Source of the DNA: Schistosoma haematobium | Taxonomy: Eukaryota > Platyhelminthes > Trematoda > Strigeidida > Schistosomatidae | Reading direction: 5' to 3' | Assembly: GCF_000699445.3 (NCBI RefSeq) | Contig: NC_067196.1 | Span: 48,339,364 to 48,403,363 of the forward strand | Length of the DNA stretch: 64,000 nucleotides | Shown here: positions 12,441 through 23,800 of the stretch, in pieces | Layout of the letters: every line of letters begins with the position of its first letter | How positions within the stretch are numbered: position 1 is the first letter of the stretch | Notes under the pieces: generated by a model | Databases searched by the model: none | The model's input: the letters and a program-made list of their open reading frames with translations, nothing else | Told to the model about the DNA's origin: nothing | Made by a program: the position numbers and the translations under genes

Positions 12441-14424
12441 ATTTCATCAACTTATATGTTTATGATTAATAAATAAAGGAGATAAAAAGAAAATAAGAGA
12501 TTTTTTATGTTTACTATTTAAAACATAATAAATTCATGTTAATTGTTGTTTGATTAATAATGTCACAATGACTATCAGTGTCTTTAATCCAGTAATGTAG
12601 TATGATGTACAAATATAATGACTGATTGTTGGGGTACACTGTACCATTTTCAGACAATTAAAGCATTTTGACTAAATATTCTTGCCTAATAATAGGGTTT
12701 GTTGATTAAACCAGCGAAACTTGGTCATTTTTTGTTTCAAACGAAATAGTTAATGATTATTTATTCATAACAAAACGAAGTCATTATATGATCGCATTAT
12801 TACAATAATAGTAGTAATAACATCAAGATTTGCTATGATTAATTTACTTGGTTAATTTCTTAACCAAGAGAGAACAAAATTCCATGGGTTATACCTTACA
12901 CGAAAGTTTTGTTTATGAATCAGATGGTAATCACAGTTTTATTTCTCAAAGCCATGAAATATATAAACAATCTTTCTACGATACTTCTGACAGTTATAAA
13001 ACAATATCCACATATGTATTAATATGCTTTTGAGATATAATTAAATTCATCATTCGACATTAGTGCCCTATATTTTAATAATATGATATATTGTTGCAAA
13101 TAGGTTTGGAAATGTTGAAACTGTCTCAAATTATGCACAAAATATTTATAAGTCTCTCTAAAATGTGATAGAATTGCTACTGACTAATTTTATAGATATG
13201 AAACTGAGTGTTTCTAGTTTACATTCGCTTCTTACTAAATAAGAATATATTTACTTAATTACCACTATTAGCATCTATTGTATTGTACAGTGTCCTATAA
13301 TAATTACTGGTAGCTTAAAAGATAAGTAATATTTCCACAGTTGAATTCACGAGTCGATCTAAGCTAGACTACCATTGAAAACCCGAAAGCACTGGACGCC
13401 AATGGATGAAGGGTTGCGCAATATTATTGGTCGATAGAAGTTAGACATCAACACCGTTAAGTGCCGGATCAGTGGTCTAGAGGTTAGGCATTCGTGCGCG
13501 TTGATTCCACTAGTTTTGTTATATTTCCTGCAAAGTTATTAAACACCTAGTTCCTACTCTCTTAACACTAATGCAGGTAGAGCACAAATTTCATTTAATG
13601 TTGTTATATTACTTACGTATAATTAAGTAAGCTAAATTCCTATCCACATATTATCTATATATCTAAACATGTTTCTTGATAGTCATTAGAAAGCTATACA
13701 TAATTTTCTAGATTCCTCTACTTTGCTGATATTCAGATCGGGTCGGAAAACGGAATAATAATAACTTGGTATTCTACTTATATTTTCATATCTTGGTAAA
13801 TATCTGCCAGTACAAATCCAATATTTGTCATGAAGCCCAATTCAGCTTATTAGTGCATTTGTTGGCAAAGAACCTATGTTGTATAACCATGCGTAAATAG
13901 TTTGGTTATTTTTGAGTCTATTGAATAAAGAAACAAATGATGAAGTAATACATAAAGCATACATAAAGTATTGGCTAATATTCCACAAATGTTATCTAAT
14001 GTTCAACGCTATTGCCAAACTATTTGGGTAAAGACACATATATTTGTAATTGAATGCCTCACTAAGCACGTTATAAATGATAGCATAAATTATATACTAA
14101 AAGAAACTACATTCTCAAAATAGGGGGTAACCTAATATTTGTTATTATTCACATTTTCGTTAGTAGAGTATTATGATGTGAATTATAAAATAGCATATTC
14201 TTTAAATTAATGAAAAAAAATATTTCTGATAATTTTAAACAGTCAAGTTAAGCTGTCTTTAATAGAAACTAATATCAGTAGACCTCCTACATAAGCATAC
14301 CAGTTCTGATTTGTAAATGGAAGTATTAATTTTGAGAGGAGTAGGAGAATGAGTATATTAGCTCATATACTTTTCGATGTTACATCAAACATTTTTTATG
14401 TTTGTTGAACAGTTAGCTATGTCT
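12441..14424. other. AT-rich, one weak exon-like frame
   Basis: Apart from the tRNA-like fragment at 13.4 kb, the only coding-like signal is 12868-13011 (+), discussed among the findings. Confidence 0.5.
13360..13515 (+). repeat. tRNA-like repeat fragment with A-box region
   Basis: agtggtctagaggttaggca followed by ttcgtgcgcg resembles the 5' half of a tRNA-derived SINE; no B-box follows. It lies in otherwise featureless AT-rich DNA. Confidence 0.35.
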
Positions 14425-14437
14425 AAGTATGTCAATC

Positions 14438-14586
14438 TTGATGGGGTTTTGTTCTCTGAGCTGGATGATTTGGTCGTGGAGCTTTCATTGTTTTTCCAAA
14501 CGACATCATCAGCACAAACTTCTAACTCAGAGAACAAAACTCCACCAAAATCATCGACCTGAGCTACAAATCTTCTCCACCATCTC
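14438..14586. repeat. Foldback element, copy 2
   Basis: 149 bp, same family as 4995-5167: identical centre motif gacatcatcagcacaaactt and the same arms, but here the right arm is long and the left arm is short. It is flanked by an exact 13-bp direct repeat (aagtatgtcaatc at 14425-14437 and 14587-14599). Short open frames over it on both strands are artefacts of the inverted repeat. Confidence 0.8.
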
Positions 14587-14844
14587 AAGTATGTCAATCA
14601 CAAAACACCCAGCTAGGTACATTAGACGGTAAATGTAAACCTAAATCCACTGCTTTTGATCCTATAAACAAGAAAACTAAAGAACTGTACGAGCCTATTG
14701 ATAGTTATGGGTCCAAGTCACTCTCAACTGATCTCGATCCCTGATGTAAAGTTTACTGATTAAATAAGACTTCAGAGGAACTATATTATGTCACTGAGTT
14801 TGAGTGAATCGAAAGACTCCCTTGAAGCCGTTTATCCGCTTTAT

Positions 14845-15830
14845 TACTCACTTACTTACGCCTGTTACTCCTAATGAAGCATAGGCCGACGACCACCATT
14901 CTCCAACCCACTCTGTCCTGGGCCTTCCTCTCCACTTCTGTACAATTTTTCGTTCATTTTTCTCATGTCTGTCTCCATTTCTCGACGTAATGTGTTCTTT
15001 GGTGTTCCACTTCTCCTTTAGCCTTGAGGATTCCGTTTGGGCGCTTGTTTTGTGACGCAGTTCGGTGCTTTCCTCAATATGTGTCCTATCCACTTCCAGC
15101 ACTTCTTCCTGATTTCTTCCTCCACTGGGATCTGGTTTGTTCTTTCCCACAGTTGGTTGTTGCTAACAGTGTCCGGCCAACGGATCTGAAGTATTTTGCG
15201 TAGACAACTGTTAATAAATCCTTGTATCTTCTGGATGATGGCTTTCGTAGTTCTCCAGGTTTCTGCCCCATACAGTGGAACTGTTTTGACATTTGTATTA
15301 AAACTCCTGACCTTGGTGTTGGTTGACAGTTGTTTTGAGTTCCAGATGTTCTTCAGTTGTAAATATTCTGCTCTTGCTTTGCCGATCCGCGCTTTCGCAT
15401 CTGCATCAGATCCACCATGTTCATCAATGATGCTGTCCAAATATATAAAGGATTTTACATCTTCCAAATCTTCTCCGTCAATTGTGATTGGATTGTTGTA
15501 TGCTGTGTTGTATCGGGGATTCTTGCTTTTCCCCTTGTGTATGTTGAGACCTACTGTTGCAGAGGCTGCTGCTTTACTGGTCGTCTTCTCCTGCATTTGT
15601 TGTTGCGATTGCGATAGGAGGGCCACATGATCTGCGAAGTCCAGATCGTTCAGCTGCATCCTAGATGTTCATTGTACCCCGTGCTTCCTTTCAGATGTTG
15701 ACGTCTTCGTGATCCAGTCGATCAGCAAGAGAAAGAGAAAGGGTGAGAGTAAACAACCTTGCCTGACACCGGTCTTTACCTTGAACGAGTCTGTCAACTG
15801 TCCTCCATGCGCGATTTTGCACTTTAATGC
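14845..15830 (-). mobile_element. RTE-clade LINE family A, 5'-truncated copy 2
   Basis: 986 bp on the minus strand with an exact 11-bp TSD (atccgctttat at 14834-14844 and 15831-15841). It extends further upstream than copy 1 and includes the RT motif GVRQGCLLSPFLFLLLIDW; a stop or frame break lies near 15669 before the [13 protein letters not shown] region (the YADD position reads FADH). The last ~630 bp are nearly identical to copy 1, in inverted orientation 13 kb away. Confidence 0.88.
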
Positions 15831-16176
15831 ATCCGCTTTATAAGCCCGTGAATAAATAAACATCAAAACTGAGCCTCCGTTGTTGAAAACGTAATAAAAT
15901 CAGAGTATATGGTGGTTGTAACTTGCATATGATATTCCGAAGTTTATAAGCGATTTTCTACAATTCAAAATTATTTTTCTTCCAAAAATCTAAGTAAAAA
16001 ATATCTATGAAGGAGATCTAACTCCGAACGTACAAGAACTCAACAACGTTCATATATTTCCATAGACCAATGAAGCTAATAAAGCACTTAGAATCAACAA
16101 CAGGGTACCGAAACACCAATTTGTACGATACACTTATATTCACTAATATTTCTTTGTGAGTTCACTTTGAACAAAG

Positions 16177-16998
16177 TCAGTCAGCTACAACATAGGACTA
16201 GGCAAATATATTCATTGGTCCAAGTTGCCATACCTTATTAGCACAACAGGATGAACACAAAATTCATAGAAGCAGTCACTTCAAAGATAGTAACATATAA
16301 AAAAGACTACATATAAGGATATGATACAGGGAGAAAGGTATGAAGTAATTTCAGTCTCACGGTTTAAGGAAAGACAAAGAGTGTACACATCTACGCCATT
16401 GTGGTCGATTCTGAGCCATGTCACCAAGAGTCTCCAACCATTGGTTACGAAAGTCACGCGGACGCCAACTGAAGTATTCTGCATCCACCAACATGGCTCA
16501 GATCAGAAGTTAGTGACTTCAAGCACTGGTGCCACGTTTTGGTTTGGCCGCCCCTAACTTTCTTCCAATCATCCCCAACACCAGTCAACATTGCATGTCG
16601 TGGTAATCGGCGCTCAGGTACACGTAACACGTGACCCAACCATCTCAGTCGATGAAGATTCACAATCTCATCAACTGACATACCATCATTTCCTAATACA
16701 GTGCGTCTAACCTCCCTATTACTTACCCGATGATCCCAGAAGATGCTGCCAGTATTCCTAGGACATCTGCTATCAAATACTAATAACTTACGAGTATCTT
16801 CTACTCTAAATGACCACGTTTCGCAGTCGTAAAGTAAAAGAGAACGAACTGGCGAGCAGTATACTCGTCCCTTAATTGATAGACGGATATCTCGCCTTCG
16901 CCATAGGTGACGTAAGTTAGCAAAAGCCTAACGAGCTTTTCGAATCCGTGTGGAGATTTCTTCAGACACCAAACCATCAGGGCTGATCAGACTTCCAA
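16177..16998 (-). mobile_element. RTE family B, older 5'-truncated copy
   Basis: Minus-strand translation follows the 54.2-kb copy (GLVSEEISTRIRKAR, a stop, [33 protein letters not shown]), with the same 3' untranslated region (gctacaacataggactaggc). Several nonsense changes. No clean TSD found. It lies about 350 bp beyond family A copy 2. Confidence 0.82.
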
Positions 16999-17259
16999 AA
17001 ATAAAGAAATAAGTTCTTAATAAAATGTTTCTGAGATCTACACCATAAGACTGTTTATGCGACGTGACTGACGTTTTCACCATGTGATAAAATAAACTTT
17101 TTCTTATCCAAACTGAGCGGTTTTCAGTTCTAAGTAAAAGTAACCTTAAGAAATCTATTCAAAGAGTAAATGATGATTCGCACTACATTTTGAAGCTTAT
17201 GCAAAGAACTCAAAGTTGCTAATCTGGTTGGTTATTTATAGGTAATAAAGTTTAACCAC

Positions 17260-17705
17260 TATTTTATTGAAGGTAAGCTCTGTACAGTTCTACTATACGG
17301 AGCTGAAACTCGAAGAGCTAAGACAACCATAATCAAAAAGGTACAAGTATTTATAAACAATTTTCCACGCAAGGTACTCAATGTCCGTTGACTGGATACC
17401 ATCAACAACAGCCTACTGTGGGAGAGAATAACCCAGCTTCCGGTTGAAGAGGAAATTAGGAAAAGACACTGGAAGTGGATAGCACATACATTGTGGAAAT
17501 CATCAAACGGCATCACAAAGCAAGCGCTAAATTGGAATCGTGAATGGAAACGGAAAACAGGAAGGCTAAAGAACACTGCGTCTGGAATCGGAAGCAGACA
17601 TGAAATAGATCAATGACAACTGGGAAATGTGCAGGACAAAGTTGGATGTAGAATGCTGGTGGGTGGTCGATGCTCCTCCACGAGAGGTAACAGGCGTAAG
17701 TAAGT
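17260..17705 (+). mobile_element. RTE family A, old degenerate copy 3
   Basis: Translated + strand pieces match copies 1 and 2: VLYGAE-like, [21 protein letters not shown], then a GRLKNT segment, ending in the same GTAAGTAAG 3' repeat. Several stops and substitutions show it is much older than the other two. No TSD recognised. Confidence 0.75.
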
Positions 17706-18892
17706 AAACCGAATATTCTACATCTGTTGGGTATCAATGTGTTTCATTCTATATAAGGCAATCAGAAATAAAATGCTTACAAAATGCTTCCATACAATAC
17801 CATGACCAAATTTGTCTGTTGAATAACATTACTCAAAACTTTTAGAAATGGATATCCCAGAAGAAGACTAAGAAAGTCCTTAAAAAACGGCATGAATTTT
17901 CGTGCACTGGTCTAATTCGAAATTTCTGTTAATAACTTTATATTTGAAGGGAGCCACAATTATCAACATTTATCAGGAAGGATAAGAGAGGGGATTACTT
18001 AGCCGTTTAATTTCAGTTGATTAAATTTTGCCATAAATTAATTAGACATGCTTTAAGTTTCATTTGTTTAGTACTCGCTCAGTATATATGTATAACAATG
18101 AGTAGAATATTCAACTCAATTAAACCCCTTGAATTATTTACTGCTTACTTCCGATTTGTGTAAAAGAAAAAGAATCGCGTAACTGAAGTATACAAAAGCA
18201 ATTAAGTTATGCATCGATAATAATTCATTTAAATATTGACAGAATAATTTAACGTTTAATGCATAGTTGACATGTTCCGATAAATAACGGACTTCAGTAA
18301 TACCGAACCTTTCATGAAATTCTATATTCCAAGCTAAATCCAAGCATGCAGCACACCAATCAACTGCTAGAACGAATGAAATCGAAAATTGAAGTGATGT
18401 ATATGAGGAAATTTTTAAAATCTCAGAAGAGACACACGTCGTTTAACTTATGAAAGTACCAATTTTTACTCAGATATGTAAAGATTAAAATGATGAGTAT
18501 CCAAAAGATCAAAATGCTTGATCCCATCGTTAGTTATCAGTAGACACTGTTAAAACGCAACCGAAGTCACAGCGCTCCAAATTACATTGAGGGCGGAACA
18601 ACGTCATGCAATATTATGGGGAAAAATACTATCATCATCAGGAAATAAAAGCTTTTTAATCCAGCTAATAATTATACGGGATGAAAGAAAATATTAAGAA
18701 AGAAAACTACAACTGTACAAAACAAATTCGTGATATGGTAAATGTACAAATAAACATGATAAAAGTAGAAAGAAATCTAGTTCATATGATCGCAGACGCA
18801 TTAGACTCAGAGTCCAGTAGACAAATGACTTTAACATTTATAATCATGATTGTAATCAAAACATACAAATTCATAAAAGTGTGAATAAGGAA
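17706..18892. other. 3' flank of the split gene
   Basis: Presumably includes the 3' untranslated region. An ATTAAA on the minus strand at 18655-18660 could be a polyadenylation signal. No other gene seen. Confidence 0.4.
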
Positions 18893-19624
18893 TTACCAAA
18901 TCACATTGTTTGAATTGGGAAGTTGAAAACAGGTAAAGAATTTCACTAAATGATTTGTGCTTAGTTCAACGACCGGACCATCACTATGACAACCATTACC
19001 AAGAGACTTTAGCGAAATTATGGAACGTTCACCAAAGAACGATTCAAATAGAATAAATACAATAGAAATAAGTAAAAAGATTAAGAAGCATCTTCCGAAT
19101 GACCGTTTATCGATACTGAATATAAAATGTGGTAAAATATTAGAATAAGTTTGTGAGAAAAATGTGTAATACAGTGATTCGTGAAAAGAACGTGAGTGTA
19201 AATGACCAACTGCAGTATCGAGATAATAGTTGTCCAACTGTACCGAGTCATTTGATGAGATCATACTGTCAATCACTTCTTTGTCTTTTTCTACAATAAA
19301 AGGAATAGTTGAATCAATTAAGTGTTGTTTTGCATGGTAAATTGACAAGTATTTTGTTTTAACTATAATTGCATTTGATTTGTTAATTATTGCCGATTCT
19401 AAATCACGAATCATAGTTAGAATTTTCTGACGAAGTTCACAAGAAAAATGAATTAAATTGGTAATGGAGCATTTTGATATATTGACATTCAATTCTTTAC
19501 CATGATGATCATGACTATCATGTTGTACAAGAATGTTTGATTTACAGGAAAATTTCCAGAAGTCATTGAATAAGTAACATGAACCCAAACGTGACTGGAT
19601 AGTCCATAGATTTTCATTTAAATC
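18893..19624 (-). CDS. Last exon with C-terminal membrane anchor
   Basis: The acceptor ACTTCTTTTTTAG opens 243 codons in phase 0, ending at a TAA. After [17 protein letters not shown] come helices ([26 protein letters not shown]). A basic cluster (DKRSFGR) is followed by the hydrophobic span [15 protein letters not shown] (about 19090-19037), then a polar tail of roughly 47 residues with two cysteines, ending NVIW. Basic residues before the span and a short tail after it suggest a C-tail anchor with the bulk of the protein cytosolic. KASH peptides have a similar layout but normally end in PPPX; that motif is absent. A GTAATG inside the tail could be an alternative donor. Confidence 0.74.
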   Translation of the reverse strand, partial: DLNENLWTIQSRLGSCYLFNDFWKFSCKSNILVQHDSHDHHGKELNVNISKCSITNLIHFSCELRQKILTMIRDLESAIINKSNAIIVKTKYLSIYHAKQHLIDSTIPFIVEKDKEVIDSMISSNDSVQLDNYYLDTAVGHLHSRSFHESLYYTFFSQTYSNILPHFIFSIDKRSFGRCFLIFLLISIVFILFESFFGERSIISLKSLGNGCHSDGPVVELSTNHLVKFFTCFQLPNSNNVIW

Positions 19625-20861
19625 CTAAAAAAGAAGTATAAATTTGTAAATTATACTAGGTGAGAAAGGAAACTAGCAACACCAAATGTAAATTATCATT
19701 CGCTACCAAAATTCATATTCAATGTAAAAAAGTGACTATTCCAAATAACATAAAATCTAAACAAGTTCTAAGAGGAACTCAAAGTAAATTTTAGTCATTT
19801 AGTCTTTTATTACGACAAGTATGTTAGGCTGAAAAAGTTCTTTGTCACTAAATAACTAGAGAGATGGAATCAATCTAAACCATGTAACAGTGGATATTTT
19901 TTAATGCTTATTTTGAGAATATTGTGGTCAGGTTTGTTTACGTATATTCAAAGTATTAAATGGTAGAATTATAGACAACCGCGGTGAGTTGATGACTGAC
20001 GAAACCTCAGCAGGTATACCGAAAGACCGTTTAGTATTTGCTAACTTGTGCCACATTTGGTGTAGGGGAGATATCCATGTTTCAATTAAGAGGTAAGTAT
20101 ATTGAACAGATATTTGCTCTGTATTCTTGTGTGATGGTAGAAGACATAATTGAGTTTCGAGTAAATGATCAAAAGCAGTTTAAAAGCAATGCCTGTACAT
20201 GATGAGCCGATTTAGCAATATCGAAGTTACCTGTAAGATACCAGGTAAGAAAAAGGCAGGTCTGATGATAAGGTCATAACTTTTATTATCGGAGGTAGTT
20301 AGAATATGTTATAAATCCCTGAAGACAACCTACAATCAGCCAGTCAACAACGTAGAACTTCTTACGTACGTACATCAGTTCGAGTAGCCATACCACATTA
20401 GCACAAAGGTACAATTGTCGATTCAAATTCCACAGCACTAGAGGTAGTAAAAGTATAAGCAGTAATCGGAAATATTAGGGTTTGAAGATGTAATTCAAGG
20501 AGTATAATACAGTGAAATAAATCTGGAAAGAGAAAAAAGAAACATGAAGAATTCAGGAGATTAGAATTTGGGAGAACACAGAGAGTGGATGCACCTGCGC
20601 CATTGTAAGCGATTTTGAACTATGTCATTCAAGGTCTCTAACCATCGATTGCTATCATTTCGCGGATCTCAACCAGGAAGTCTACACCTACCAACATGGC
20701 TCAGTCCACTTGTCAATGACTTCATGGATTTGTGCCATGATTTGGTTTGGCCGACAACCCACCCTTAAGTTCAATGTCGACGGACATGAGAGTAAGACAG
20801 AAATAGAGTTAGGGAAATTAGGAAATGACATAAGATCATGAAGTCACTGACCTGTTCTTGC

Positions 20862-20892
<31 letters not shown>

Positions 20893-23800
20893 TCATTGAT
20901 AACCATTGTCATTCCAATCCTTTACATTCACTTATGTCAATTGTTCCATACTATTTCTTATCTTAATGTAAAATTCTAATACATATTTGGTTGTAAGGAT
21001 CTGCGGAGAAACCACGAAATATAATGAATTCATATTATTGTGCATCAATAGTTGTTCTGGCTTTATTTGAAGTCACTGACCGACGAGGAAAAAAAATTCA
21101 AGATGCCCATATCAGATGACCAGCTTAGTCGAATACTACAACAACAGCAAGCACAACTTGATGCACAAATGCGGATGTTGGAGACTCTGACCCAACAGCT
21201 TAACATCCACTGTTCGAGTTCATATGCTGTTTCAAGTACGTCTTGTGATGCAGTTGCTAGCAGCATCCCAGAATTCATCTATGATCCCGAAAGTGGAAAT
21301 CCTTTTCTCACGTGGTTCAAACGTTGGGAAGATACATTTAGACGATGCGTCGAAGACTCGACTGTTGGTACGTAAGTTGGGAAGCAATGAACATGCACGT
21401 TATACTGACCATATATTGCCAAAGTTACCTCACAGCTCAGTTTCGAGGAGACGGTAATTCAATTGTCAGAGATATTCGGTGAGTCATCCTCATTGTTTAG
21501 TATTCGATATCGGTGTCCAAATTTGGTGAAACGCGAAGCTGATGAATATGATGTTCTAGCAGACATCGTCAACAGAGAGTGTGAACGGTTCAAGTTACGC
21601 TCGTTGACAGAAGACCAATTTAAATGCTTAATATTCATCAAAGCTCTTTAGTCACCACAAGATGCTGAGATCAGGACTAGACTTTTGGCTCGATTGGATC
21701 AAGACCCAAACGTCACACTCAGAACATTGACAAATGAGTGTAAGCGGCTACAAAGCATCAGACACGACAACGAGTTGATTGAACAGGCAAATCCTAATTT
21801 AACCTGCAGTAGTGTCAATGCTATTACTATGTTAAAAGTTCAGAAGCCGATAACAACTCGTAACAAACCAACGACTGAATACTGGTTATGTGGTGATTGG
21901 CATTATGTACGATTCTGTCCATTTAAGAAGCATAAATGTCAGATGTACAACAAACGTGGACATAAAAAAGGTCATCGTCCACCGAATCGTACGCCTCAGC
22001 CCAAGAAACGTAAACGTCCTCGACACACCAGATCCTACGAATCTGCTCAAAGGGGAGGTGTTAGCGGGACATAGACTGGATTAAAGCATGCTCAATGCAT
22101 GATTGCTTTGGTGCACGCTGATTGAATAAGAATTAGCCAATCAGCGTTAATCAATACTTAGTGAACACTTTAGAAATCTCATGTGAAAAACTATAAATAT
22201 ACTAACGTTTTCCCTATTGCATTTCTTACTTGCGTCATACTTCCATCTAACCTTGTTATTTGGAATATAATCTATTCCCTGTTCAACCATGTTCTGATTT
22301 GGGGACTTATCGGGTGATTTGGTGTCCAAGAATACTAAGCAATAGGAATAGCTGGGTTATAACCGTAAGAGAGAATGATAACAATTAGTAATATTAATTT
22401 AATAAATGGTCAAGACATCTCACTAAAATATGGATGGACATTATTGACATCCAAACATATGAATCAGGCTTTTGAAAAAAATTATCCTTGAGCAACTTAT
22501 GAAGAGACCTTAAAATGCATACGGATGTAATTGAATACTCAATTGAATAATAAATGCCAGTTTCTTTAAGTGAATCAACAAATAAAGGTATACAATCGAT
22601 ATACTTTAAAACTATGATTATATTGCGTGAATTAAATTCTAAAAATGGAGCATAAAATGTAGAAAGGTAGTTATCTACCTGAAAGATTGTGAGATATTGA
22701 TTTTCTTAGTCCCACTCATTGCTAATTTCATACTTTTCTGTCATTTTATTCCTTTTCCATACATTTTTAGAGATATGATGGGTAGAAGTGTGTTTCATTG
22801 AAAAGACGAGTTAATGCAGTTGATTATGGTTTTATTTAGTAATAGCCCTTTATCAACAGCAAGTTATCGAATAACAAACCACCAGTGCCATTAAAAATAA
22901 AGAGAATCAAACACACTACTTACACGTAGTTCTTCTAAAGTGTTTACGAACTCGTTGGATGAATAGGTTGAAATTACACCAAGATCAGAATGTATTTCAT
23001 TTAAGCAGTGGTCAATATTATCAGCAGATGACGTAAACTCATCATAAGACTGTAGAAGTGGTTTCAATACCGCCTGCGCTCTATGAATCGCTGTCTGAAC
23101 ACGTTGTTTCATGCCCAACAACGATACATTCGCGTCATAGCTTTCTCCCACCAAATGATCAAACATAGATGAACGCCAATTTACAACCCAAAAAGCCATA
23201 GTATGTCTACAAAAAAAAAGGAATACCGCAGAAGAATAACCATAATTATGTAAATGAATATACAGATACAGGTAAATTTAATACTTGTAAGAATGTAAAA
23301 TCAGAAATTAAGATTCTACAGTCAAATAATTTTATGGAAACTTATTTAAAGTTACCAACCATAAGTGATTAATCAGGTACTCCATTACTATGTACTGGAT
23401 CAGAGTACTTATTTGCCATTCAAGACCATATGTTTTCCACAGGATCGAAAGTTCCTACACGATATACATTGAGTTAAATGAAACGAAAACAAAAATAATG
23501 AGTGAACACAATTTATCCTCCAAAAACATGAGGATAGAATCAACGTATCAGTTCACTGCTGTCATAGTTGATATCAATAAGATGGGTGATAAATATTAAT
23601 AGAAATTAATGAAAAGTTTGGGTTCATATTAAATGGAATTTTAAGAAAAATTAAGAGAATGTATCTAAATAACTGTAGCCGATGCAGGAATATATCACTA
23701 AAGGTCTTCAAGCATAAACTATAGTTACCTCAGAGATAGCACCAGGAAGGTCTGCAACACCAAGATCAACCGACTACATGAACAAGTTACAAATTTTGAT

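Larger units (their letters stand above)
21050..22383 (+). mobile_element. LTR retrotransposon relic: gag, polypurine tract and 3' LTR without pol
   Basis: The gag relic (21052-22074) runs directly into a polypurine tract (aaaggggagg, about 22049-22058) and an LTR. There is no protease, RT or integrase between, so pol was lost or the element is a non-autonomous form. No 5' LTR is recognisable upstream, where a TA microsatellite lies at about 20862-20887. It is antisense to the host gene, in its last intron. Confidence 0.72.

Noticed and set aside
15196..15630. 144-codon + strand frame rich in Cys and Val
   Set aside because: Antisense of RTE family A copy 2; the same antisense frame appears over copy 1.
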